From Notolepis coatsorum (Eukaryota > Chordata > Actinopteri > Aulopiformes > Paralepididae): 64,000 bases of DNA. Both the position numbers and the translations under genes were made by a program. The notes under the pieces are model-generated. The model ran no database searches, was not told where the DNA came from, and saw only the letters and a program-made list of their open reading frames with translations. The stretch lies in contig OZ020585.1 of assembly GCA_963971535.1 (NCBI GenBank), positions 151,964,103 through 152,028,102 of the forward strand. The letters run 5' to 3'. This document shows, piece after piece, positions 22,106 to 32,699 of this stretch. How positions within the stretch are numbered: position 1 is the first letter of the stretch; each line of letters begins with the position of its first letter.

Positions 22106-23532
22106 TGTATTATATTTAGAGAAAACAGCTGCACTAGTCAGTCAACCAAATACATTCTTCTGGTGATTAAATTACTCTGCCCTTTTGCCCTGTCTCACTA
22201 AAATAGATAGGGTTATTTACTAACGCAAGACCCCTCACAAAAGGTTGGGTGTCGGGCCACTCAACAGCCGGCTGTAAACGATAAAGAACTGTTTGAATAA
22301 GCCCTTCGGGGGTTCTAGAACAAAAGAGCCACCTGGGTTCGTCAGGGTGGGGGACAGGAAGGAGTTCAGATAAGCCTTAGTTAAACACATGTGACCACCA
22401 TTTGGTCTCCTAGTAAGTAATAAGTAATAAACACATGTGACCACCTGGCTTGCTCCTGCCTTGCTTAACACTAAGTACATTTTCAAATGTCTAGTAATAC
22501 ACTTAGATTAGTTTGATATGAACTACAAATAGGCCTGTTTATATTGTGGTAATAATTCTGAATTAAATTATATGAAATATGCCAGGTTTATGGCTGGGAA
22601 TCATAGAGTTTGAAATTAGGCCACGTTTGAAACTACATTGGAAAATACTTAAATGTGTTGCATACTAAACTGTATAAAAGAGATATTGATGTAAGGTAAA
22701 AGAATGATTAGGCCTCATGTAGCTATTCAATGAAAGCCAAAAAGACTGTGTTTGAGACATGATCCCCTGCATAGTAAGACTAGTTTCACTTAGGTTGAAA
22801 CTAGGCTTAAAGGTAACAGAATGTGATCAATTATGATATCTCTGTGTTTATGTAATCAATTGCAATTCGAATATATATATTGTGAGATCAATAACCAAAT
22901 TATTATGTTAGTTAGACGATGGTTGTTCTTTGGTTGAAAAACAAGGGAAATGGGCCCTCCTCCGTTTTCAAATACTCGGTGCCGGCCTGGGATTGGAGGA
23001 ACACGTCTAGTGATGTCACTCTGGTGACATCACGAGAGACTCCAGGCTTTTGCTATAAGAGGTGGGGGTTGTGACGGTGGGAGAGGACTCTGACACGAAA
23101 CCACAAGGAGAACACCTCACCTTTTCACACAGGAGACGACGTGGCAGAGGAGACGGAACAGACAAAGAACTTTTTGGAGGGAGAACAGACTTTGCTTTGT
23201 TCATCAGCCATAGAACAAAGCCCATCAACCACTTATCAACTCTACTTTAATATTAGTCTGATATAAGGGGTCGGTGGCTTAGTACTTGAGTACCCTTATA
23301 TCATTGCAGAATCCATTTTTCATTGTAATTTGTATACACTCTTAACTTTGATTAAACAGCTGCTGTTATACACCTTCTCCTCCATTTCTCCTGCTGCCCC
23401 GCTGGTCGTGAAACAAGACCATTTGGTCTTATTGGTAGTACAAAGGTTTTTAGGGGAACCATTCACAACGCAGAGGACGATCTAGTCGGTTCTGATCTTA
23501 TCAGGACCAGAACAGAAGCCTTTACTACTTCA
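22106..23532 (+). repeat. Element A, 5' LTR (start inferred)
   Basis: Ends GCCTTTACTACTTCA at 23,532. The start at 22,106 is a best guess, directly after the truncated L2. The promoter-like block sits at 22,990-23,060. The ending segment is repeated at 30,626-30,819, with an 8-bp indel and one or two base changes. Confidence 0.6.
22990..23060 (+). promoter_or_regulatory. LTR A promoter: CCAAT-like, paired CRE-like sites, TATA-like box
   Basis: ATTGG (22,992) is followed by a perfect 10-bp inverted repeat (GTGATGTCAC at 23,010-23,019 and GTGACATCAC at 23,024-23,033). Each arm is one base from a CRE core. CTATAAGA lies at 23,053-23,060, twenty bases further on. The spacing fits an RNA polymerase II promoter. 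LTR B has a comparable order: ATTGG near 48,096, GCGTCAT near 48,130 and TTTTTTAAA near 48,156. Confidence 0.55.
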
Positions 23533-23535
23533 ATT

Positions 23536-23553
23536 TGGTGCCGTCGACAATCC
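23536..23553 (+). other. Possible primer binding site of element A
   Basis: TGGTGCCGT starts three bases after the LTR end. The first nine bases fit the 3' end of tRNA-His; the following bases do not match well. The assignment is tentative. Confidence 0.4.
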
Positions 23554-23594
23554 GGGAACCAGCGGCGACCTTCAATCCGACAACAACACTGGAA

Positions 23595-23607
23595 AAATAG
23601 GTGAGTG
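23595..23607 (+). promoter_or_regulatory. Consensus 5' splice donor, element A leader
   Basis: ATAG|GTGAGTGT, with the intron starting at 23,601, lies 68 bases after the LTR. It pairs with a strong acceptor at 28,887. Element B has the equivalent donor at 48,642. Confidence 0.6.
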
Positions 23608-25612
23608 TAATGGCGGAATGTGGGGTCGCTCAGTTCCAACCAGGGGTTGACCGAGAATATTGCCTCATATAGTATTAGATATGTGAGGCATTGGGGGGGG
23701 CATAACTACTGTATTCATAGTGCGGGTCGAGGCGTCGGACTACATCGAGTTGGAAAGTCCATTGAATCGTGGACTCGGTAAACTGTTGTTGGCAAGATTC
23801 GACAGCGCGTATTCTGGGGAATGAAGACCTAATCATTTAACTCAGAACCGGACGCAGCGAAGTTGGTAATTTTTTTACGTGTCGGGTGAATGGGTACAAT
23901 GGGTGAATTGTGTGTCTATGCTGGCGGGGTGGAACGGAGTCCGGCCTAGAACCGTAACTCAAACGGCAAACGGCGGGGGACTGATCCATCGGCGGGACAT
24001 AGGGTCGTTAATACACTAATTCAACATTGTTTGGATCATGTAAATCAGAAGATGTAAGTGCGGAGGCGATCGATATGATACAGGGGGCTTGTTATGGATC
24101 ACGGGGAAATAAGCGAGCCATGGCGTAATATGATAGGTTAGGTCCTAGCTGGAGATATACGTAGGTTGTAACGTGTTAAAGCTGAGACAGCCGTTTCTGT
24201 TTCAATTCGACGAATCGTGCTCTCTGCATTTAATATCGACCGAACTAAATGAAGATTATGCCCGCTTTAGGGTGTATTTCAAATAGATCAAGACGACGAG
24301 GGGGTTGTCTACAAATTGAGTTTGTGGATTACACAAACCCCAAAGTCGATGGAGATACTTTTTTAGTGCGTGATACTCCGGTACATATTACGAGGCACGT
24401 CCGCCGTGATAATCGGTGAACAATGGTACTTGGTAGCAATTCGGTTGAAAGACTGATATAGTACTTGGTAGCAATTCGGTTGAAATACTGGTTGTAATCT
24501 TAAACATTCAGTATAGTTAAAGTGAACGATTGCTCGTTTTTAATAGTTGCGCGGAAGTTATTGAATAAAGTAAAACGAAATGTGAATTTTTTAAAATGGC
24601 CGCGCAGACGTTCTAATGGCAATAGTATGTAAATCTGAATGGATGTTTGTGTTTTTATTTGTGGTTAGGTGTGGCAATAATATGTATGTTTGAATGGCTG
24701 CTATGGTTAGGAATGATTGATGAAACGTAAGAGCTTATTGTTGTATTATTATGAAATTTTTATGACCAACAGCCGTGGGGAAATGTAATATTGAACGCTG
24801 GTTTTTTCGAGGGCCATTGGAACACAGCAGCAGTTAGCTGCTACATTAGCCTAGGCGGCGACCGGGGGATGCTAGTGACAAAGTGGCGTAGTTTCGAGTG
24901 TATAAAGTCGATCAGTAGTATCATGGGACTACGGGGATGTTTTCAAATTCGACGTGGATAAAGTAGTTGTTTAATGTATTAAGGGATCGGAATGGAGTGA
25001 AAATTTGACCCGGAAGTCGTCCTGGGCACTGCCGAAACGAAGGCGGTGGCGTCAAGCTAGTGTTTTGAGAGGGCCTGTGTGATGTAATGTTTTTATTTTT
25101 TGATTAAATCTGTACACTGGCCTTTTGAGAGGATTAGAGTTCTGTTGTAGGGAAAGTGGTGTTGCGTTAACATTGCGAGGTGTCGGCCCGCGCGGCGAAA
25201 CGGGACAATGGGCCGTTGGGGAACGTTATTATGGTGTCGTGGGTGAAGCTAAGCTAATGCTAACTAGCCGCGCTAACTGCTAAGGAGTCGCCGGTTGTGA
25301 CGTCATAGGGGTGCGTGGAGCGATGGACGGGCTGGCTACCTGCGCTGGGCTTAAGCTAACGAAGCTAATATGTCTTGCGATGCGCGGCCAATTTAGGTGG
25401 AGCGCTGGGGTAGCCATTTTAGAAGGGGCAAGGGGTAATGATTATAAGGGATTATTATTTTCAAAGCGATGTGGTTGGAACTGCGCTAGGGGGCGGTAGA
25501 GGCATATTTAGACTCCCGTCCTAAGCAGATACAGGAAGCGTTTAGCAGCTGCAGTTTATGTCGTGTGTGGCTGTGTTACATTGAAAGAATGGTTGAAAAT
25601 ATGTCCCTCTTT

Positions 25613-26310
25613 TAGAACCCCCCCCCCTCTCTCCCTCTTTCCCTCTTTCTCTCCACAACCCCCCTCCTCTCCCTCTCTCTCCCTCTCTCTCTCTCCCTCT
25701 CTCCCTCCCTCTCTCTCCCTCTCCACCCCCCCCATCTCTCTCCCTCTCTCCCTCCCTCTCTCTCCCTCTCCACACCCCCCCTCTCTCTCTCTCTTCTCTC
25801 TCTCTCCCTGCCTTCCTCCACCGCTCTTCCATTCTCTCTTCCTCCCCTCGCCCCCCCACCACTCTCTCTCGCTATATGAGTGTGTATTTGCTGGGGCTTG
25901 TGGGTTAGAGTGTGTGAGGGAACCACCTTTATGGTTAGGTGGGCCTGGTGACCCATACGGGGTGTGTGTGCAGCTGGGGTAGGCTGGGTCAGGTGTGCGA
26001 GTGTACGATGGTATGAGCTCACTCTCTCTTTCTCTCCCTTCCTCTCTCTCTCCCTTCCCCTCTCACCCCACCTGTCTCTCCCTCCCTCCCCCTCTCCCTC
26101 TCTCCCCTCCGCTCTCCTTTCCCCTCTCACCCCACCTGTCTTTCCCTCCCTCACCCTCTCCCTCTCTCCCCTCCGCCCTCCCTTCCCCTCGCTCCCCACC
26201 TGTCACTCTCTCTTCCTCTCTCTCTCCCTCCCCCTCACTCCCCACATATCTCCCTATTTCTCTCTCCCCTCCCCCCCCTCAATCTCTCTTCCACTCTCTC
26301 TTTCTCTCTA
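25613..26310 (+). repeat. CT-rich (pyrimidine) tract in element A leader
   Basis: About 700 bases, mostly CTCTCTCCCT-like units on the plus strand, broken by an ordinary segment at 25,870-26,010. It is at the same relative place as the longer tract of element B (50,286-51,680). Confidence 0.85.
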
Positions 26311-26887
26311 TGGGACAGTTTGATGCTCCCGAACGGGTTGGGGGGTCATTCTTTAAGAGTGGGGTCATTTGACGAGAGGGTTGGCCGTTTATGTGGCACA
26401 GGCTATATTGTATTTAGTGTAGTTTCGGCCAATGAGGTGTTATATGGACGAGGAATCTCTCTTAAAGTTATCCCTCATCCACCTCTCTTCCATTTTCTCT
26501 TCCCCCCTCGGCCCCCCAACTCGCTCTCTCTTTCTCTCCTATTTGGACTTGTTTATTGTTTATTGTTATTCTCTGTAGGTTTCAAATGCAGTTTATTGTT
26601 AGTTTTTGGGGGTTTCTAGTGCTGGTAGTGGTATTGGCCGGCGTCAGGGCGATGATGTTGTAGCAACCAGCGGTGGGCCATACTCTCTGGCTCTCACCAG
26701 GTCTCCGTGCCAGTGGTTTGGATGTTGCGTTCATGATGGTGGGCCGTAAGTCGGAGCATGCTTTGAGGAGAGGTTAGGGACTCTCCACGCAGATGGACCT
26801 GCGTGTGAGGGGTCACTCTGCTCGGCTGCACCTGCGATTGCGGTGTTGGTAGATGGACGAGACGTGTAATTTTTCTTTTCATTTTAA

Positions 26888-27840
26888 CACTTTGACTGCC
26901 GGGAACCGTCTTTAGATGTCTTTGCTGGCCATGCTAAAGTTGCCGGAGGACGCGTTACGTCGTCCTTATATCAATATTTAAAAAATCTGCGATCGGATTC
27001 ATATGTCCCCTCCGCTGGCCTGAGATCCACCAGCAGGACCCACTGAGCTCTCTGGCGGTTCAGGAGCGCCATCTGGTGGCCGATCGGCGCAATCGCCAAA
27101 CAGGATGTGGCATAGAGGTTGTCCTAGACGTCCGTAGTACTTCCGGGCGCTCGCTATAGGTCATGGGACTCTGGCTCGTCACGCTACACGGTGATCGATT
27201 GGCAATAACTCGATAAACAACATGATTTGGACGTATATACCATTATACAAGCTGGAGATGGACCGGGTAAAAATATATCCCATAATGATAAGATTTCTAC
27301 TCTACGATGATCGCCCAACGGCGCGCGGAGACTGGGGTGAGATTCAGCGTGTAACGTTACCGTCTTCGATACTAACTGCTATTATCAACATTTGACCCAC
27401 ATTAGATGATTGGTATAACGCTGCCCACGGAATTATAAACGCCCCCCTCGCCCATCCGGTCAACATCAGATGACGTGTAGTAACTTCTAGAAGTACGTCT
27501 AGTTGGAATTTTTTATATCGCGCTGATTGCCATCAAACTGTATTTCATCATCAATATAATGCATTTGGGGCTATATATCACGTTCTGGAGAAAGCTGCAG
27601 AAAGAGATGAAAACATACTTATACATTAGACCATACTTTACTATGAATATGTGAATGAAAAAGTTTAACGTTGCTACACAATGAACAATACATATAGGAC
27701 TTTGAATGGGCCCTAATAATGGCAATGTAGCAATATAATTTAAAAAGTTATAGCCCTGCAAAGAAGGGGACTTTCTCCATAGACAAATAGCGCTGGCAAT
27801 CTATGGTATATCATGAATTTAACCTTAGGCAGCCAAAGTG
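26888..27840. mobile_element. piggyBac-like non-autonomous element (P1) in element A
   Basis: 953 bp flanked by TTAA (26,884-26,887 and 27,841-27,844). The termini CACTTTGACTGCC and GGCAGCCAAAGTG are inverted repeats with one mismatch. It has no transposase frame. The TTAA target and the CACTTTG end fit piggyBac-type elements. Confidence 0.85.
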
Positions 27841-28259
27841 TTAACGGGGGTGCAGGGACTGTGGACGTCGTGGCGTGGGTGGTAGACAGATCGTCGTGGC
27901 TCGCTGTCTGCCTCCACGCATTAACGGGGATGCGCTATGCGTGCACTCGTCGAAGCTTGCTGCCACGCTGCGCGCATTGAGTCATATTATGTGTGGATAA
28001 TTAGGTTTAGGTGGTTGCGGTGGTTAATTTTAGTCGGAGGTGCTGTGTGTGTGCAGCAGTGGTTGAGAGTTGTATGGACTTTGGATATCCTAGAGTAGGA
28101 AGCCCGGGGTTTCGCGTTCCAGGTTGCAAACTGGGGGGGGACGCCGTGGGCTACAAGTCGGCAGACCAGTGAGATGTCATTGGTCTGCAGGGATTTCAAA
28201 ATGGGGGTGGTGTCTGCGCCTGTGGTTTAATAAACAGGTTGTGCGACACTGTTCCAAGC

Positions 28260-28343
28260 CACGAGAATTCGGTGACATGAGTCACTGAAAATTAATACCT
28301 TTTCTCGTGAGAAGTGGGTCTAACACCTAGAGATTAGGTGTTG
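28260..28343 (+). ncRNA. Three-helix RNA fold in element A leader
   Basis: Outer stem CACGAGAA (28,260-28,267) with TTCTCGTG (28,302-28,309). Directly inside it is TTCGGTGAC (28,268-28,276) with GTCACTGAA (28,281-28,289). A separate hairpin AACACCTA (28,322-28,329) with TAGGTGTT (28,335-28,342) follows. Element B shows the same order of helices with different bases at 52,403-52,494. The function is unknown; packaging, export or splicing control are possibilities. Confidence 0.6.
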
Positions 28344-28867
28344 CGGGGGATTGTGTAGTAATTGTGTGCAAAATTATGTGTGAAATATGTGTATTACTGG
28401 TATGTAAAATGTGATGTGAGCGGAATACATTTTTAGGCTTTCTCAGATAGAAATAAATAAAGCTACACATAGAAGGAAAGGTTAGAATTAAAGATACACA
28501 TAGTCATTTGCAGAGCAATAAGAGTTAAAGTGATTTTATTCGCCTAAATTACCATATCCAGCACGAATGTTTAGAAATGATAGGCTGTGAGTAACAAATT
28601 TCTGATTGATCAACAGAAGGAAAAGGCTGATGCGAAATAGGGTTCCCCAGAGTCGTGTGAAGGAGGAGCATGACAACGGGATTGGGAGATCCAGTTTTCC
28701 GATGGAGACAACGGAAAACAATTAAGGCCGTGTCGTTAAAAATTCAAAAGAAAATTGCACAAACGCTCTCTAAAGTGATATTAGTATAGAAGATGCCCGA
28801 CATTCCATGCTTAAAGATAAATGATGGATTGTGAAAGGGAAATGCCACTGATAATTAAGTGTATGCT

Positions 28868-28888
28868 TTTTCTTTCTCTCTTCACAGC
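28868..28888 (+). promoter_or_regulatory. Strong 3' splice acceptor before the Gag-like frame (element A)
   Basis: A pyrimidine tract (TTTTTCTTTCTCTCTTCACAG) ends at 28,887. The bases after it resemble those after the acceptor of element B at 53,112 (both continue with a GGCAG...CTGAC(A/G)ATTCCAAA segment). Confidence 0.65.
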
Positions 28889-29244
28889 TGCTCCAGGGCG
28901 GACAGAGGCAGTGCTGACAATTCCAAACTCCAAACAGGGGATCAAATTGACTGTTGAAAGTCGGGGTATAGTATCACACAAAGCGTTTTGTCAATTCCTG
29001 TTTGCACCAATAACTCTGACAGTGTGAGTGATATTAACTCAAGTTTGTAAAAATAGTTTAAATACAGAGAAACTTGCTTTCCAAACTGTGGAATTTGAGT
29101 GTATGAGAGCACGTGTGAATGATTAATATAGAGCGGATTCACTAACTTTGATAGGAGCAATTAGAAGCAAAAATAGGGTAACCAAAACTGGACAAATAGT
29201 CTAGTTCATTAAGCCATAGTGTAATAAATAGAAGCAATATAAAA

Positions 29245-30366
29245 ATGGCCAACAGTAGTCAGGCCATTGGGGGGGGCATGCCGATAACCTCTGGAGACGT
29301 TTCATTGACCGAATTGAACAGTGACGTTAACCTGATTGATTTGAATGTGACTGACTCCCCTCTTGAGACCAGTGTGACGGAGGGACTGGAAATAATGTCT
29401 TTAACTCCAACACAGGGGGGTCCTGCGCCAGAACAACAAAAGCCAAGGAAAAAACCTTGGCAGTCACAGGGACAAGGTGGAAACAAAAGAGGGAGTGCGA
29501 ATGGATCCAAAGCACAGTCAATTGTGTGTTGGTTGTGCGGGAATCTCGGACATATTTCTCGAGACTGTGAGTGGGGCTATCTATCCAGAACAGGAGGCCC
29601 TCAATGGGGGAACAGGAGAGGTGGATACGGGCAAAACCAAGGTCGGTATCAAGTGCAGTGTCCACGGCCCGCAAGCTCCCCCTGTCCAGGACCCCCTCAG
29701 CACCAGAGCCAAGATGAGAGGCGGGGCCCAGCGATGGGAAGTCAGCCCGCCAGCGCTGAGATGGGGGAAGGGGCGCCGACCTACAGATGACAAACGAGAG
29801 CGTTTATAGCAGCGTTCGAACGGCACGAGGCAGTTCATCGAGATCTGATGAAGACACAACTGGAGATCGGTCAAGCCGCACACGAGACGCAGAGACTGGA
29901 GCAAGAATGGGCAAGAAAGAATGTGCTGCTAGATGGTACAGCTATGGAGATCATGCTTCGGGCGTCGGAGTTAGGCCGCCGTGATCAAGCAATGCCTTGT
30001 GCCCCGTTGCCCGGAAAGATAGCGGGGCCTCGACAGGGTGATGGGAGTCTCGGGCGCGGTGGGGTTCCAGTCCCCTCCCGACAACAGGCTCAAAGAACTG
30101 TGGCTGAACAAAATAGGTACGTGGTTTTCTCCCCAGAACAGGCTCATGGGGGGCGAGACCAGGAAGGGACTGTCAGAGGTGAGAGCCATGGCGGTAATGG
30201 CAGAGCGCAAGGACAGACTCTGGGCCCGATGACCCCAGGGCCATCCGATTACAGGCGGGCGGCCCACAGGGTCCCACAACCGAGGGAACAAGGACAGGTT
30301 TGCTGGATCTGTGGACTGATGGGTCATTTTCAAAGGTCATGTCTGCAGAGGCCGCCGGCAGAATAA
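29245..30366 (+). pseudogene. Element A Gag-like protein with two zinc knuckles
   Basis: ATG at 29,245 in good context (AAAAATGGCC). The frame runs 373 codons but is broken by one TGA at codon 182 (29,788-29,790), where element B continues in frame. The N-terminal region is acidic and resembles element B (NLIDL...DSP...LTPTQG). A first CCHC knuckle (CWLCGNLGHISRDC) is followed by a Gly/Arg/Pro-rich linker, a helical region with many Glu and Arg (after the TGA), then a second CCHC knuckle (CWICGLMGHFQRSC) just before the end. CX2CX4HX4C knuckles bind nucleic acid in retroelement Gag proteins. No protease or RT follows. A retroviral-type capsid domain is not evident. Confidence 0.7.
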
Positions 30367-30625
30367 AATAAAATATACAACTGATTAGAATAAAAATGGA
30401 ATAGATTGAATAAAAAAAAATGCTACTGATTAGAATAAAAATAGAATAAAAAATAAATAGAGGGGTTAGGTGATTAGGTTATGAGTGGAAGTTACTAAAA
30501 TGGATGTGTGAGTAACATGGCGTGATGGAGTAACTGATGGATGCGTGAACTAATCGGACTAACAAGAACATCAAATCAAATGTTAAACAGTTAATATTAG
30601 GTATTCAAGATTAGACAGTGAAATT

Positions 30626-30819
30626 TGTATACACTCTTAACTTTGATTAAACAGCTGCTGTTATACACCTTCTCCTCCATTTCTCCTGCTGCCCCGCTGG
30701 TCGTGAAACAAGACCATTTGGTCTTATTGGTAGTACAAAGGGGAACCATTCACAACGCAGAGGACGATCCAGTCGGTTCTGATCTTATCAGGACCAGAAC
30801 AGAAGCCTTTACTACTTCA
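30626..30819 (+). repeat. Element A, remnant of 3' LTR
   Basis: 194 bp matching 23,331-23,532 except for an 8-bp gap and one or two changes. No purine tract precedes it, and the rest of the LTR and about 1.7 kb of internal sequence (judged from element B) are missing, so a deletion joins the internal region to the LTR end. Confidence 0.8.
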
Positions 30820-30872
30820 CAGCCTTTCATAATGTCTAGGTGTGTGTATGCGTTCATGAGTTTTATGAGTTC

Positions 30873-30966
30873 AGCACTGCACAAGACCGTAGCAGACTAC
30901 AAAGAGTGACACGTTCAGCCGAACGCACAATTGGAGGGGGGCTTCCCACCCTCCAGAACATTTACC
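30873..30966 (+). mobile_element. Family-1 LINE fragment
   Basis: Matches, in reverse, 38,405-38,500. It encodes part of the RT C-terminus (TRSAERTIGGGLPTLQNI). Confidence 0.8.
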
Positions 30967-31261
30967 TCCACTAAGGCCATCTGGCTAAGTGCCCTCTTAT
31001 CTTTTGCAGTCAGAGCCCTGGGCCTTGGAGCCCTTCCTCCTCTACAGGGTTGGGCTGGATTCCCTCAACTTCAAACTGTTCAGAATTCCAATTGAAACTG
31101 CAGCTTATTCACTAGTAATTGACCATATTCACACAGTGGCCATTTTGCTCTTATGTCATACTCAGGTTGGGTTCCTTTTCACCCTGTTCCCATCCTCTGT
31201 TATTGTTACAGATGAAAAAGTTTCAACTTATTCAGAGCCACGCCCATATGACCAAATAGGT

Positions 31262-32136
31262 CTAGCGTGCCAGCACTGAAGTCAATGGGAGGACAGGGAT
31301 ATTTGCGAACGCTTAAACTATATCTTAAATTATGGCTATGGGTATAATACACCCGTCGCCTATCAATGACTTTCTTGCAGTCAACATGTATGAAACCGAT
31401 TGTTTTTTCATCTGTACATTTCCGTTCTATACCGTTTTGAATACGAGTATAGTTTTGGAGATTTCTAGTAATTCCAGAGAAATCTGCGATAATAGCCCTT
31501 TAGTGGAATACACAAAACACGTTGTAATTTTTAGCCTGATTTATGAATCGTTTTCAAATAAATGCTAGATTATCGATAGTATATGTGTCATTATGCACGC
31601 TAGAGAAGCGGGCTGAAAAATAGATGATCCGTGCCTTGGTCAGCGCTAACGGCACGCACACACACGCTCCGATGGCGGAACATCTGATTAACCCAAGACT
31701 GGTAAAATAGAGTCCTTACCTCACATCAGATTAATCCAATTCCTGATCGCCATTCCAAATATTGATTGCGTTTATTGATCCAACGTTATAGTCCAAAACA
31801 CATGATCGACGCTGCTCCCAGCCTCCCCAGTGAATGTGGTAACACGATACTGCTTGCCCAAGAAGGGAAACCCCGGACCGGAGTTTTTTTTCCTGATGCA
31901 CAGTCCCAGCCAATCCAATCCAATGATGTGCAATACCATCCGGGAGACGATAGGCGGCTGTATTTGCCCTTTGCAAGCTCAGACCCATTCCCAATGATAA
32001 TGTCAGGCTGGATGGATGAAAAATGAATGGATATCGCTAATAAAAGAAATACCGATTAAAAACTGACTATACTCGTGATTGGCACGCAACGCATGGCGAG
32101 TTAACCCGACTATACTCGTGGTTGGCAATGAATGGG
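31262..32136. mobile_element. piggyBac-like element (P2), left end decayed
   Basis: About 875 bp related to P3 (35,976-36,952, in reverse) and P4. The right end lies next to TTAA (32,137-32,140). The left end keeps only a trace of the terminal repeat (GTGCCAGC at about 31,267). Confidence 0.72.
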
Positions 32137-32140
32137 TTAA

Positions 32141-32530
32141 AGGAACACGCCAACTTTTTGGGAAATTTGCTTATTTGCCATCTACCCTGGAGTTAGACAA
32201 GCAGATACATAGCCTTTTCTTCTCTGTGCATGCTTTAGGCTTAGGGAACAGCCGCACCGTTAGCCTAGCCTAGCTTAGTGTCATTCACTGGAAGTAGGTG
32301 TGCCAATGTAGAGTATATATCTGGTTAGAAAACTAAAATGTCTAATAATTTTTTTTATTTATTTCTCCATGTGGTAAACAGGTCACAACATGTTTACAGG
32401 AACGTTTTAGAGTTGTATTTGGAGTGTATTTCGTGACTGTTGGGAACTAGGCTACACTGGCACACCTACTTCCAGTGAACTTCTATCTCTGGCTTTGTTC
32501 CAAAATGAAATATTCCCCATTTAAAAACCT
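32141..32530. mobile_element. Probable MITE-like repeat with internal inverted repeat
   Basis: It begins right after a TTAA. A perfect 20-bp inverted repeat (32,286-32,305 and 32,458-32,477) encloses about 150 bases. The limits are not clear and no coding sequence is seen. Confidence 0.4.
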
Positions 32531-32699
32531 TGACACTGAGCTACTCTGACAAAATTATATCTGACTTGAATGTAAAACCTCACATTGGAAAATGACATAG
32601 ATAGTAGCCATCTTATAGACCTTTAGTAACTTTTTACAAAATGGATATGTTATGAATTTATTGTGGTTGTATTTATTTGATCAGAAGATCAGTGACAGC

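Larger units (their letters stand above)
23601..28887 (+). other. Putative 5.3-kb intron or leader of element A
   Basis: A stretch between consensus splice sites that holds no credible coding sequence. It contains a short two-copy repeat (TACTTGGTAGCAATTCGG near 24,427 and 24,461), a CT-rich tract, an inserted piggyBac-like element (26,888-27,840) and a three-helix RNA fold (28,260-28,343). Removing it would place the Gag-like ATG about 425 nt from the LTR end. Confidence 0.5.
22106..30819 (+). mobile_element. LTR element A: gag-only, with long intron-like leader
   Basis: The element is defined by the last 202 bp of its 5' LTR (23,331-23,532) being repeated at 30,626-30,819 with about 99% identity. 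Between the repeats are a splice donor, a CT-rich leader, an inserted piggyBac-like element, an RNA fold, a splice acceptor and a Gag-like frame. No RT, integrase or protease motif is visible. The 5' LTR start (about 22,106, TGTATTATATTTAG) is inferred from its likeness to the start of LTR B. The 3' LTR is reduced to its final 194 bp, and no target duplication could be found. Confidence 0.72.

Noticed and set aside
25542..26372. Ser/Leu/Pro-rich and Arg/Glu/Gly-rich long frames in the CT-rich tracts (also 50,053-51,721 and 34,036-34,634)
   Set aside because: Simple-sequence DNA is open in several frames by composition. The peptides are low-complexity and differ between the two copies.
28821..29027. 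Small frame overlapping the acceptor of element A
   Set aside because: It crosses the splice acceptor and is not conserved in element B.
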